Shown: one piece after another, positions 9,756-22,320 of the stretch
How positions within the stretch are numbered: position 1 is the first letter of the stretch
Layout: each line of letters starts with the position of its first letter
Assembly (NCBI RefSeq): GCF_030272615.1
Contig: NC_081409.1
Coordinates: 527,237,791 to 527,301,790 of the forward strand
Source of the DNA: Cryptomeria japonica
Taxonomy: Eukaryota > Streptophyta > Pinopsida > Cupressales > Cupressaceae
DNA length: 64,000 nucleotides
Direction of reading: 5' to 3'
Program-made: the position numbers and the translations under genes
The notes under the pieces: generated by a model
Database searches by the model: none
The model's input: only the letters and a program-made list of their open reading frames with translations
What the model was told of the DNA's origin: nothing

Positions 9756-12700
9756 CTAAGTCTCTACCGGTGGAGGTAAGACTCTGAGCTGATCTCTGAG
9801 ATACTCAAAAGTTTCCTTAGGCAAAGGTTTTGTAAAAATATCTGCAAGCTGTTCTTTAGTATTCACATAAACCAGTTTTATTTCCTTTTCTTCAACTTTT
9901 TCCCTTAGAAAATTCAGTTTGATAGAAACATGTTTTGTTTTAGAATGTAATACTGGATTCTTAGATATATCAATTGCTGCAATGTTATCACAATATATAG
10001 TAATAGGTTCCTTGCATTTTACCTTTATGTCTTTCAACATTTGCTTAAGCCAAAGTACCTGTGTACAGTTTGTTGCTGCTGCAACATATTCTGATTCTGT
10101 TGTTGATAAAGATGTACAACTCTATTTCTTACTTAACCAAGAAACTAATCTCTTTCCAAGAAAGAATGCTCCTCCAGTGGTTCTCTTTCTATCATCCACA
10201 TCTCCTGCCCAATTTGCATCTATGTATGCATATAGATCAAAATTTTCATCTTTAGGATACCATAATCCAAGATTTGTTGTGTCTTGTAAGTATCGGAAAA
10301 TCCTTTTAACTGCTGATTCATGATTTTCCTTAGGATTACTCTGAAATCTAGAAACTATACATACTGCATTCATAATATCAGGTCTGGTTTGCGTCAAATA
10401 CAGTAAACCTCCTATCATAGATTTGTATCTAGTTGGATTAATAGGTGTAGGTTCATCCCTTTGAGATAATTTGTCATTTGTAGTCATAGGTGTTCTTACC
10501 GGTTTAGAGTTCTCCATCCCAAATTTCTTAAGTAGTTCTTTCAAGTACTTAGATTGACTCAAAAATATGCCTTTATCAGTCTGTAAAATCTGCAATCCTA
10601 AAAAGAATTTTATTTCTCCAATCATAGACATTTCAAATTCATGTTGCATTTTAAGAGAAAATTCTTTGCATAATCCATCTTCTCCTCCAAAGATTATATC
10701 ATCAACCAATACTTCCATAATCAAAATGTCATCATTAGTTACTTTGTAATATAAATTGCTATCTACATTTCCTTTAGTAAAACCAATTTTTAAAAGATAC
10801 TTATCCAATCTAGCATACCAGGCTCTTGGAGCTTGTTTTAGTCCATACAGAGCTTTTCTTAATCTGCAAACCATATCATTGTTATATGTCAAAGAAAATC
10901 CATCAGGTTTTTGAATATAGACTTCCTCTTCAAGATCTCCATTCAAAAATGCACATTTAATATCCATTTGATAAACTTTGTAATCCTTGTGAGCTGCAAA
11001 GGCCAAGAATAATCTAACTGCCTTAATTCTGGCTACTGGTGCAAAGGTTTCATTGTAATCAACTCCTTCTTTCTGAGAATATCCCTTACACACTAGTCTT
11101 GCTTTATTCCTGACAACCTTACCATCATCATTGAGTTTGTTTCTAAATACCCATTTGGTTCCAATTACATTTTTATTTTCAGGCCAGGGAACTAATGTCC
11201 AAGTATTATTTTTCTCAATTTGTCCTAATTCTTCTTCCATAGCTTTAATCCAAAATTTATCTTCACATGCCTCATTGATAGATAATGGTTCAATTTGAGA
11301 AATAAGACATACTTCTTCATTTGCCAATCTTCTTCTTGTCATGACTCCTTTAAATTTGCTTCCAATTATCTGATCTTCAGAATGATTCAGTCTTACATAT
11401 CGGGGTGTCTTAGTCTGTTGTTGTTCTTTAATTACTATGGAATCCTCTGATGATACCGGAGTAACTGGATCATCATTCTGTACCAGTGGATTTATTGTTG
11501 GTTCATTTGTCATAATTTCTATTACCAGTTCAGAGTCTATATACCTTGAAGTTCCTTTGAATTGTTCATCAATCTTTACATTTGTACTCTCAACAATTTT
11601 CTGTAATCTTTTATTAAAGCATCTATAAGCTTTACTCTTAGATGAATAACCAAGAAATATTCCTTCATCACTTCTAGGATCAAACTTGCCAATATACTCA
11701 TCTCTTCTAATATAACATTTACTTCCAAAAATTCTGAAATACTTAAGAGTAGGAGTATTACCAAACCATAGTTCATGAGGGGTCTTACCGGTTTCACCTT
11801 TGATGTGAACTTTGTTGAATGTATAGACAGTAGTGCTTACTGCCTCTCTCTAGTACACATGTGGTAGATTTGCTTCTGATAACATACTTCTTGCTGCATC
11901 CAAAATAGTTCTATTTTTCCTTTCAACAACTCCATTTTGTTGTGGTGTCCGAGGTGCTGATAATTGTCTTTTGATTCCATTTACTTCACAGAATGTATTA
12001 AAATCTCTAGATGTGAATTCTCCTCCTTGATCTGATCTTAAACATTTAATTTTCTTACCGGTTTCATTTTCAACCATTGCTTTGAATAGTTTGAACTTCC
12101 CAAGTGCTTCTGATTTTTCCTTGAGAAAAGTAACCCAACACATTCTAGAATAATCATCAATAATTAGCATGAAATATCTATCACCTTGTAAGTTTTTAGT
12201 TCTAGCCGGACCACATAAATCAGTGTGAATTAAATCAAGAGCATTATTGGATTTTTCTGGAATACTTTTGAAACAAGTTCTAACTTGTTTTCCAAATTGA
12301 CATTCCTTGCAAATTGTATTCTGAGGTTTCATAATTTTAGGTAGATCTCTAACTGCCTTAGAAGTACTGATTTTTACCATGCAATCAAAATTTACATGAC
12401 ATAGTCTTTTATGCCATAGCCAACTTTCATCTATATGTGCAATTAAGCATGCCTTTTCACTGTTATTCAAATGAAAGATATTACCTCTAGTCTGATTACC
12501 AGTTGCAATTTCCAAACCAGTTCTATTCATGATTTTGCATTTTCCATTTTTAAATTGTAACTGAAAACCTTTCTCAACTAATTGACCAACACTTAAAAGA
12601 TTATGATTTAATCCTTCAACATAGTAAACATTGTCAGTGTTATGCTTACCATCAAGAGATATTGAACCCTTACCTTTGATTGAATATGCTTTGTCATCTC

Positions 12701-13910
12701 CGAATCTTACTAAACCTCCATTGTATTCTTGAAAGTTCAAGAATTTGCCTTTGTCTCCAGTCATGTGATGTGAGCATCCTGAGTCAATAATCCATTCATC
12801 CTTTGATTCAACTTTAGCTGCTAGGGCTTGTTCTACCGGTTGAGCAATAGGTACCAATTGATCTTCTGTTATAGAAACAAAGACCCATCCATTGTCTACT
12901 GGATCCTCATCAGAATCATCAGTCACACCTTCATCAGCAATGTAACAAGATTTATCTTTGTTTTTCTTAAATCTGTATCTTTGATATTCAGGATTAGGTT
13001 TGTATGTCCTTCTAGCTTCTTCTCTTAGTCTAGCATGTCTATCAGGGCATCTTGAAGCCATATGACCAATCTTATTGCAGTTGAAATATTTAAAGGGTAC
13101 TTTACCTTCATACTTACTTCCAATTGGACCTTTTGGCATTTTTCTTGCAAATAGTGCTTCAAGTTCTTCAAGTTCTTCATTCTCCTTCCTGGTTTCTTCA
13201 AGTTCTCTTGCATAAAAGGCTCTCCAGTCTGATTTGTCAAAATATGGAGCAAATGATGTTGATGCTTTAAAGGCCAAATCAGTTTTTATAGTAGCAACAA
13301 GACCAAATTCCTCAATTTCAAAAGCTGAAAGTTTTCCAATCAATGTATCCCTAGTTACTGATGTATTAGGCATTGTTCTCAACTCATTAATAGCAGTAAC
13401 CTTCATTTTATATGCTGGTGGCAAACCTCTTAAGATTTTTGAAACAATCTCATCTTCACTCAAGGTTCCTCCACAACATTTGATACCTAAGACAATTTCA
13501 TTTACTCTTTCCATAAAAGCAGAAATTCTTTCATCTTCTTCCATTTTCAGATGTTCATACCTGACTCGAAAGCTTTCAAGTTTTGCAATTTTGACTATGG
13601 AATCCCCTTCATTCAGTGTTTCCAAATGATCCCAAATAGCTTTTGCAGTAGATCTATCTGATAATCCCATGATTTGTTGATCTGATAATGCGCTCAAAAG
13701 TGCTTCTCTTGCTTTGCAATCACTTTCTTCATCTTTACCTAAAGTAATAGGAGCAGGCTGACCAGCTACAGCAGCAGTATAACCATTCTTAGTAACTTCC
13801 TAGATGTCTTTACCAATGCAATTCAGATGTGTCTCCATTCTAATTTTCCGTATTCCATAGTTGGTTCCATCAAGTTTAGTACTATCCTTTCTGAAATAAT
13901 TAGTAGACAT
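9756..13910 (-). pseudogene. Gag-pol polyprotein of copia element D
   Basis: One frame of 1,384 codons plus stop, start MSTNYFRKDS at 13910, broken by TAG at codon 37 (Trp in E), codon 687 (Trp in E) and codon 1263 (from Gln). Gag holds a CCHC knuckle whose first Cys is Tyr (YFNCNKIGHMASRC). The protease motif is DSGCSHHMTG. The integrase has DLCGP, LRSDQGGEF and NGVVERKNRT for the D, D, E triad. RT has [22 protein letters not shown] and LVDDI. RNase H has ADIFTKPLP near the C-terminus. There is no frameshift, so the decay is by point mutation only, which marks D as fairly young. Confidence 0.95.
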
Positions 13911-13955
13911 TGGATCTCCTCAAGTTGTTAAACTTCTGCAAAAAAAGAGGACTAG

Positions 13956-13969
13956 GCTCTGATACCAAT
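13956..13969 (-). promoter_or_regulatory. Primer-binding site of D (initiator tRNA-Met)
   Basis: On the - strand ATTGGTATCAGAGC follows the 5' LTR end ...CCTACA directly. TGGTATCAGAGC is the standard plant initiator-Met primer site. Confidence 0.95.
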
Positions 13970-14998
13970 TGTAGGTCCCAGGGACAACTGAGAGGGGGGG
14001 TGAATTAGTTGTCTAATAAATTCAAACCAAAATCTTATTAACCAACTTAATGCTTAATACTGGTAAGACAGTAAATAGTGTTAACAGGAAATGTTGTACC
14101 AGTAAGAATTAATGCATGAAACATAAGCACAAAGACATGACACAAATATTTGTACATGGAAACCCTGTAAGGGGAAAAACCATAGTGGGAAACCTTACCC
14201 ACAATCAGATGATACTACTATAGATAGTAAGTGTACAAAGAGGGGTCTGCACATGCAGAAAGGCCAACAGCCTAGAGCTCACTACTCAAACACAAATGGG
14301 AGTCACACTGACTATAGTTGGATGGTTAAATCCAATGAGAATGTACTGCACAAAATAGCATCTTCATATGCTGGATTCAGTACTGGTGTAATGCTGATAT
14401 GCTTCTATAAAAACCTAGCTTCACCTTCAAATGATGTCTTCATGTATACCTCTACTTAATCTCACATATACCTTCTTACAATTCTTTTTCGCATTCCACA
14501 TTTGATCTTACAAATAAGATCTTACATTTATACCATACCCTAAGACCAATTTTAGTAGGTCGGCTCTACAAGATATTACAATAAAACATTTTACAAATAA
14601 TACAATATCTGATGCAATAACCAATTGAACATGTCGGCTTAATGCTTTTATAACAATAATAAATCATCTCCATAGCATGCCATGCTGATCGAGAAAAGAT
14701 AAACCTGCCGGTGTAACCCTAGATAACCTAGACCTATTTGCCGGTAAAAGCAAATATGTAAATAAGAATATACCAATGATATTACTTCAAGGAAAAATGT
14801 CCACATGATGTCTTTGACATTACCAAGTGTCTTCCATGTCATTGCAGGTACCGGTGAACATTATATCCTGCTAGTTAACCATATACCGGTGATTGTTTGA
14901 ATAGTTTACTGATTGCCGGTGAATGTTGCTAGATCTCCAAAGTAGGTGTATTTAGCAGGTGTTGACATCAATGACAAAACCATACCAAAATACCAACA
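13970..14998 (-). repeat. 5' LTR of copia element D
   Basis: 1,029 bp, TGTTGGTATT...CCTACA on the - strand, adjacent to the primer-binding site and to the right ACATT target duplication. Confidence 0.95.
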
Positions 14999-15003
14999 AC
15001 ATT

Positions 15004-16890
15004 GTGGCGGTGTCAAAATCAAAAATAGAAAAAATAAAGGACGTACCTAAGGGTGAAAACCTCTCTGAGGCACCTGAAGGTGAGATACTTGATATACTGC
15101 CAAGTCATTTCTAGGAAAGGTCTTCTATATTGATTGAACCAACTCAGCCAGTAAATATTGGCAGTTAAGAGACACCACATATCATCCACTTAGCTCAATC
15201 ATTATCAGTAGAAGAGTTGAAAGATTTCAGCAATATCTTCCTAGAAAAGAAGATCAACTTTGCATGGACATACTCTGATATGTCGAGTCTAGATCCTAAT
15301 CTCATCATGCACCATCTTTCTATTACACTAGGAGTTAAACTAGTCAAGCAAAAAATCTGCAAGATGCACCCTAGAAAAATTGCTAAAAGCTGGATTTATC
15401 AGAGCAATAGACTACCAGAATGGATTTCAAACATAGTACCTGTATCAAAGGTAGACAAATCTATTAGGGTTTGCATAGACTTCAGGGATCTCAATAAAGC
15501 ATGTCTGAAAGATGATTTTCCATTGCCTAACATTCATATGATAGTGGATATGACTGCTGGATATGAGATGTACTCACTAATGGATGGATTCTTTGGTTAT
15601 AATCAGATCAAAATAGCTCCCAGAGATCAAGAAAAGACATCTTTCACCTGTGCATGGGGAACCTTCTATTGGAACGTCATGCCATTTGGGCTAAACAATG
15701 CAGGAAAAACTTACCAAAGAGCAATAACAACTATCTTTCATGATATGATGCATAAGAATATGGAAGATTATGTTGATGACACTTTAGTGAAGACTATGAA
15801 GAGATCCACACATATTCAAGAGCTAGGCCTTATATAAGATAGAATGGAAAAATTCAAGCTCCGGCTAAATCCTAAAAAGTGTGCATTCGGAGTGACATCT
15901 GGGAAACTACTTGGTTAAATCATTTCAAAGAAAGGAATTGAGGTTGATCCTGAGAAGGTCCAAGCTATAATGGAAATGCCACCTCCAAAGAATATCAGTC
16001 AAATGAGAATTTTACAAGGACGTCTCCAGTCAATCAGACGCTTTATTTCTCAGCTAGCAGATAAGGCTCAACCCTCCACAAAAATATTAAGGAAAGGAGT
16101 AACATACAATTGGGATCAAGAATGTGAACAACACCTTCAGCTAATCAAAGAATACTTGTCTAATCCACCAATACTCATGCCACCAACTCAAGGTAAACCA
16201 TTAATCCTATACATGTCAGCTACTGATTCATCATTGGGGACACTTCTAGCACAACAGGATGAAAATAAAAAAGAGAGAGCTATATATTATATCAGCAAAA
16301 TATTTGTGTCTTATGAAATGAACTACACTATAATAGAAAAAGCATGCTTGGCATTGGTCTTTGCATCACAAAAATTGAGACACTACATGTTAGCACATTC
16401 CATCAAGCTAGTAGCTAAGATTGATCCGCTCAAATATCTTCTCAACAAAGCAACACTTATAGGAAGATTAGCTAAATGGGTCATGGTTCTTACAGAGTTT
16501 GATATTGAATATGTGGAACACAAAGCTATCAAAGGATAGGTAATTTCAGATCAACTTGTTGATACTCCACTTGAAGACACTCAACCTCTGCATATAGAAT
16601 TTCCAGATGAATCAATAATGCACCTTACTCAACAATCATGGAAGATGTTCTTTGATTGGTCTTTTACTCAAGATGGTTTCAGTGCTGAAATAATTTTTAT
16701 TACTCCTCAAAGGTATTCAATCCCAAAGGGTTACAAGATTCTTTTCCCTTGCACAAACAACATTGCAGAGTATGAAGCTTTGGTAAATGGGATCAAGCTG
16801 GCTATCGAATGGAAGGTTCTAGAATTACACATCTATGGAGATTCTCAACTAATCATCAGTCAAATAAATGATACATATCAAACTTGAGAT
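15004..16890 (+). pseudogene. RT, RNase H and second RNase H of element A (broken)
   Basis: The frame resumes right of D. A conserved entry (INFAWTYSDM, near 15250) leads into RT with VCIDFRDLNKA, YSLMDGFFGYNQI and the catalytic YVDDTLVK (about 15770-15795). The connection and first RNase H follow (GKPLILYMSATDSSLGTLLAQ, IIEKACLALVFASQKLRHYM). A second RNase H of the archaeal-like type starts at about 16630: MFFDWSF (DGSF in B), NIAEYEALVNG, YGDSQLIISQIN. The paired RNase H domains identify the Tat lineage. Stops at 15835, 15916, 16537 and 16885 break the frame. Confidence 0.9.
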
Positions 16891-16899
16891 GAGAAACTG

Positions 16900-18369
16900 A
16901 TGCCTTATAAGAGAATGGTGGATGATCTCAAGAAATATTTTACTTTTGTATCATTCCAGCAGATTCCCAAATTCGCAAATAGAGCAGCAGATGTTATGGC
17001 CACCTTGGCATCTATACCAGAGTTACAAGAATCTAATTTTCGCTTTGAATTCCTGGTGGAAGAGTTATATTACCCTTCCTATGATTCTCTTAAGTCTCAG
17101 ATGGTTTGTTCTATTATTGGACATGACTCATCTCGCTACAGCCATATTTACTCTTATCTATGAGACCAAATTGTCCCAAAAAATCTTACCCATAATGAGA
17201 AAAGGAACCTAATCCAAAGTGCTTCACGATACATCATTGCTAACGACCTATTTAGGAAAGGTTTGGATAGTAATTTTCTTAGGTGTCTAGAAACTAAAGA
17301 CTCCCAACATGCATTATTGGAAGTCCATGTAGGTATTTGTGGATCTCATTTGAATGGTCTTACTTTAGCTCAAAAACTACTAAGGGCTAGCTACTGTTGG
17401 CCAGACATGGAGAAAGACGCTATTAAGTTTTCTAAAACTTGTGAGAAGTGTCAGCTACATGGGAATCTCATACATGCTCCAGCAAGGGATCTCATACCCT
17501 TCATTACACATTGGCCTTTGACCTCATTGGTCAAATATATCTTGCATCATCCAATGGACACAAGTTTATCATAACTACCACTGAGTACTTCACTAAGTGG
17601 GTAGAAGAGGTTCCACTCATCAAAGCAACTGGTAAACAAGTAGCTCTGTTCATCCTTAACTATATCATCTACAGGTATGGGATACCTTCATTCATTGTGA
17701 CTAACAATGGAGGACAATTCAAGAATAAAGATCTAGATGAGCTCTGTGAGATTAAAAATCAAACAGCACTAGTCATCCATATATTACCCTCAAGGAAATG
17801 GACAAGCTGAAGCATCTAACAAAAACCTATTGACTATCTTACAGAGAACAGTAAACAAATCTAGGATGGATTGGCATCTGTAGCTCAATCCTGCATTATG
17901 GGCTTATAGAACAAGTACTAGAACACCTACTGGGGCTACACCTTTTTCTTTGGTGTATGGGTGCGAAGCAGTCTTACCTATTGAGGTGGAAATACCATCT
18001 TTGAGAGTTTCTTTGCAAGGTCTTATTACTAATGAAGACTACAAAATATCTAGATTGCAAGAACTTGAGTTGCTAGATGAATGTCGGCAAGTGGTGTTTG
18101 ATCATCTGAGAGTGTAACAAAAGAGAATGTCTAAAGGATATAACAAGAAGGTTTGACAAAGAGAATTTCTGGTTAATGACCTTGTTCTAAGAGAAAATAC
18201 TAAAAATCAACAGTTTCGAGACAACAAAGGGAAGTTTAAACCCAACTGGCTAGGTCCCTACATCATTACTACAGTCTTTGGCTTGGGTGTCTATCAGCTC
18301 TCAACATTGGAAGGAGAATAGCTCCGTGAACTAATTAACACCATCCACTTGAAAAAGTTCTTCACTTAG
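16900..18369 (+). pseudogene. Integrase of element A (broken)
   Basis: An N-terminal zinc-binding part is seen at 17320-17460 (SYCWPDMEKDA, CEKCQ). The catalytic core continues in another frame, so there is a frameshift near 17500. In the core, FDLIGQIY and VTNNGGQF (Asp to Asn at the second catalytic position) are visible. The third catalytic region is near 17800, where B reads QGNGQAEPSNK. The C-terminal tail has NWLGPYIITTVFG and ends at TAG 18367-18369 after LKKFF. Several stops are present. Confidence 0.85.
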
Positions 18370-19779
18370 TATTCTCTGCTCCAATAACCTGTACAGATAA
18401 AATGTCCTAAAAAAAAAATGAATCTTTGCCAAGTAGGTGAAAACCTAGCAAACGGGTGCCTCTTGTACTCAAGTGCTCCATCTATCAACGCAACATTGGC
18501 ATTTCCTGCTTTCCTGCATCTTTGTTTTCACTTGTACATATATTTTAGTCGCTTTTGTGACATCCTGGTTCTTTTAGAACCCTCATGGCTTGAAACTGGT
18601 CAATGTCCTAGTCTTAGGGTAATCGACTGAGCAAATTACATGTCCTAAGCAGTATCAACCAAGACATCATTATGTCGGTGATACCCGGTCATCCAATCTA
18701 AGTCAGTCACCTGTCTCCTAACTATTGAAGATTTTTATCACTGAGTACACAAGCAAAACAACATTATTGAAAACAGTCACTAAACAGTTTGAGATATGCA
18801 TGAAATATTTCTTTGTGTGTTGTCTTTTATATTGGTTTTCAATTATTATTCCCTCTGAGTAACTCGAGGAAGTCTATCTTGACTAAGAGGAGAAAGGATT
18901 GGTGGAATAATATTTTACTTTGTTTTCTGCTTGTAGGAATGATTCCGATAATCTAGAAAGACCTAATCAGCTAGGTGTCTGTGATAAGAGCCTTCACATC
19001 AAGGTGAAATCATCACACATACCTCAACTCCTCTTATTTGTATACTATAGGGAGGTTGGCATCATTTCTTTGTTTGTTTTGAGGGAATTTCTTTAAATGT
19101 GCAATCCGAATGCATGCATAATTTGTCCAAGGATATGAACGAAAAAAAGGTCATTGCAAACAAGATAATTAATATTTCACATGAAAAGGAAGGAACTCTA
19201 TTCTGCCTACTATATTTGTAAACACTCAGTGATGAATATTAAGCATTCCAAATCTAGTGGCTAGTTTAAGTTGCATTCATTTTGCATTCTGAGTGATTTC
19301 TGTAGGATAACAATGATCTCTTTATCTTCTGAATGAGAGTTTGAAGTATCATCATTTCTAGGCTAAGTGGTCTCTGTTTCATCATTTCTCCAATCGAGTA
19401 CTTGTGTATTGAGATGTTAGCTACATACATACACATCTTATATAGATTCATACTCATCTGCAATCACATTATTATATAGAAAAAATAAACAATTTGCATT
19501 ACTAGTTACTCATTTTCATCATTTATTTGCATATGAAAAAAAAACAAAAAAAACATTCATATTCATTTGCATTACATACATCCATACTAAATAGATATGC
19601 ATACATATAGATTAAAGTATATAGAAAAACATCTCATAAATCAATTGACACACGTACATTGAAATCAAATCAAGATCTTGTATATATAATCATCAATATC
19701 TTGGAGCACAAGTGATATAACTGTCATATACAATCTCCCATTGGAGCAAGAATCATATGGGCTACAAAAAATGGGGTAT
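18370..19779 (+). other. 3' spacer of element A between pol and the antisense gene
   Basis: This 1.4-kb AT-rich noncoding spacer matches one unit of the triplicated B segment (29955-32038) at 18370-18745 and then B 28850-29950. It includes the paired text CCTAGCAAACGGGTGCC / TTTGCCAAGTAGGTGAA also found near 30250-30320. Short open frames are not supported as genes. Confidence 0.7.
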
Positions 19780-22238
19780 CTAACCAAATCTAAGAGCTAT
19801 AAGAAATCTAGCTCTCTGCCTCTCCCTCATCACCAGGTGGTAGAGGATGTGGAGCCTACTGATCGACATCCTACCTCGGTGGCTGAGCTCACTTAGATCG
19901 CACCATGTACTGAGAGTAGGGACGACCTGTTGCGCTACAAGAACAGCTATGCTATATGCTGCCAAATAATATGCTAGCCAACTATTCTGGTGCAAAACCT
20001 CATGTTGAAGAGCATCTTTCTCTGTCCTCATCTCTGCGACCTCATGATCATGCTCTACTCTGAGCTTCACCAGCTGTCGGTCTTGCTTTGCCCTCATCTC
20101 TGTGACTTGACGATCGCACTCCACTCTGAGGTCCGCCAGCTATCAGTACCACTTTGTAGATTGTGTCGGAGCCACTGTCAACTGTGACTATAGACCTGCT
20201 AATCTCGCTCTCATCGATCATGCTGCATCAGCTGCCCCCTGATCCCTCACAGACTCTCCGCCTCCATCTTCACCTCCATCTCCACCCTCCTCATCCCTCC
20301 TCTGTTGTACCTATCTAGGAGTTGCTCACTCCTCCTCTCCTCCACCCTCCATTGTCCTCACACCAACAGCGCCTAGATATCCGCCCTCTCTTCTTTGTTG
20401 ATGTCTCCCCCCAACTGGTACCCTGCTGCTACTCACACTAGGATCACCATAGGCCCGCCTAAGAGCCTCTACTCTTTGTCTCTCTCCTTGTGCCTGTCCC
20501 TATGCCTATGCAGGGGCATCATCCTCAATCTCCTCTATGAGAGGCGCCTGCTCAACTAGATCCGTAAACCTAGGGAACGGATGCTACTGGAACCAATCCT
20601 TGTACTGGGGAAATACCCCCGCATCTGCAATGTCATCCAAATAATCCCACCGAAGTCATTGTAACCCTATCAGTGCCTGCATGCTCAATGTGTAGGACAA
20701 CCTAGGGGCCCATCCTCATCTCTCCTCGTATGCATAATGAGAGTAGATGGTAAACTCCTGTGAAATACCCTAAGCCCTACCATACTGCCTCATGACCTAA
20801 GATACAATGAATCACTCAATAATCATCACTGATCTGCCCATCAGAGGATGAGTCATGAACATATCTCTCCTCATAGCTCTCTAGTCATCCCAAAGCTTAA
20901 GGCCCCTGTAAGGTCTCCATACAACAACTATCAGGTCATCTATTTGTCATCTCTAATACTCTATCTTTCCCAGATGGGGCTGAGTAACATATCCAGAATA
21001 TCTATAGACTATTGGCTGATGTGGATCTCTGGCATCATCCACAATAGGTCTGTAAACTGGGAGATGCTCCTAGGCCCATATCTGTAAAACCAAGACCCCT
21101 ACTACCATGCTCTTCCCCTCATTATAGACAACCTCATGCATCTCCTAATACATGTGGGCTAATAGACAAGAACCCCATCCTAATCTCTCAGGATGCTCCA
21201 CCAATCTCTCCAGCATCCTGGCCCAACCGCATAAGAAACCCTGTTGTCCCTTGTCCGACATAATGAAGCAACCAATGAATCCTGCCAAGACACATGCCAA
21301 GGGAAATTCCTCACTGTACCTGGCCATCATATCATCCCAACTGATAGCCTGCAAAAGGATGTCCTCATCATGAAATATGTGTCTCAATGTTAATATACCA
21401 AGACACTGAGTTGAATCATAATCAACCTTATCCCCAACAAATGGAATCCTGAGAATCCTGTAAACATCCTTTAGAGTGATGGTTATCTCCCCAACTAGTA
21501 AATGGAACGTGTTATGCTCAAAATGGAATCTCTCAACAAGTGCAGTGAGCATCCCATGATTCAAATGGATATCTGGCATCCCTAAAAGGTGGGTAAACTG
21601 GCACAAGTCAATATGTAATCTATCTATATCAAATAACTCACAAACTAGCCTCATAGTAGGAAAATAGACGCATCATAAAAGAACATGTGGAAATCGCACC
21701 TGCAAGAATCAAACAATAGAGCATTATAAAGTCATTCAAATTCTCTATAAGACAACTTAAACATCATGCAAATCCAAATACATCAATTGCCAAATCAAAT
21801 TTTCATGTTTGCACCCTTAAAAAAGCTCACTATTTTTCATACGATATTTCACAGTGTAGGCAGAAACTTGTACGAGTCAGGAATAGCTATAGCACGACAA
21901 AAGACTCTGATACGATGAAAGACATATATATGCATGATAAAATGGTCTTCTAAGAAAACTTTCGTATGATACATAGGCATGTCTAGCACGACAAAACTAA
22001 TGGCCTGAAATGATAAACTACTAGAGGATAGTTTGTCGTACGAGACATATTGTCATCTCGCACAACAAAATGACACGGACCGAATTTTAAAAGACAAAAA
22101 GAAAAAAATTCAACAAAAAATTGAAAATTGATGACATAAATAGGCATAAGATTAGTCACTCACCGTTGGCTCGTAATTCCATGATTGATTATGACGTCTT
22201 TGGCGCTCAAATCGGTGCTCCTGGATCAAAATGACCAT
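19780..22238 (-). pseudogene. Antisense spliced plant mobile domain (PMD) gene of element A
   Basis: The gene opposes gag-pol and converges on it. Exon 1 (22164-22238) encodes 25 codons starting MVILIQEHRF. The donor is CG/GTGAGT, the intron is 21700-22163 and the acceptor is TTCTTGCAG/GTGCG. Exon 2 continues in phase into the PMD: THLLGMPDI, ALVERFHFEHNTFHLLVGEI, TLKDVYRILRIPFVG. A Glu/Arg-rich coiled-coil stretch (RQLVKLRVEHDHEVAEMR) sits near the C-terminus at about 20000-20100. Family hallmarks are the ALVERW-like, TFHLPxGE-like and TLxDVxxLLGLP-like segments. PMD proteins (MAIN and MAIL1 in Arabidopsis) act in gene expression and silencing, and relatives are known inside transposons. Stops, one in exon 2 before the PMD and one at 21145, make this copy a pseudogene. 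Confidence 0.85.
21700..22163 (-). other. Intron of the antisense PMD gene of A, with a TCGTACGA-like motif array
   Basis: Canonical GT...AG ends on the - strand, 464 nt; the same intron in B is 466 nt. Positions 21840-22075 carry repeated ACGACAAAA / GTCGTACGAGA / GTACGAGTC motifs like those in the gag leader. Confidence 0.8.
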
Positions 22239-22310
22239 TTTTCTTCGCAGAAGGCTTTTCAAATTTCAAACTTGGAGAGGTTAAAATGAATTGAAAATGA
22301 GACTTTGACC

Positions 22311-22320
22311 CCTTATATAG
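22311..22320 (-). promoter_or_regulatory. TATA box of the antisense PMD gene of A
   Basis: CTATATAAGG on the - strand lies about 75 nt before the ATG at 22238. B has CTATATATGG at the same distance. The local block (GGGGTCAAAG, then ACCTCTCCAAGTTTGAAA) is conserved in both. Confidence 0.7.

Larger units (their letters stand above)
8358..14998 (-). mobile_element. Element D: full-length Ty1/copia LTR retrotransposon
   Basis: D is a 6,641-bp element with a perfect 5-bp target duplication ACATT (8353-8357 and 14999-15003). Element B keeps the unoccupied site (CCACATTGTGGCGG in sense orientation, near 34790), which proves the boundaries. LTRs are 8358-9389 (3') and 13970-14998 (5'), running TGTTGG...CCTACA on the - strand. 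A primer-binding site for initiator tRNA-Met, one gag-pol frame and a polypurine tract are present. Domain order protease-integrase-RT-RNase H places it in copia. Three in-frame TAG codons disable it. Confidence 0.97.

Noticed and set aside
13234-13629. 131-residue frame on the + strand, repeated at 53755-53360 (-)
   Set aside because: It is the exact shadow of the copia gag frame on the other strand; its similarity follows from gag.
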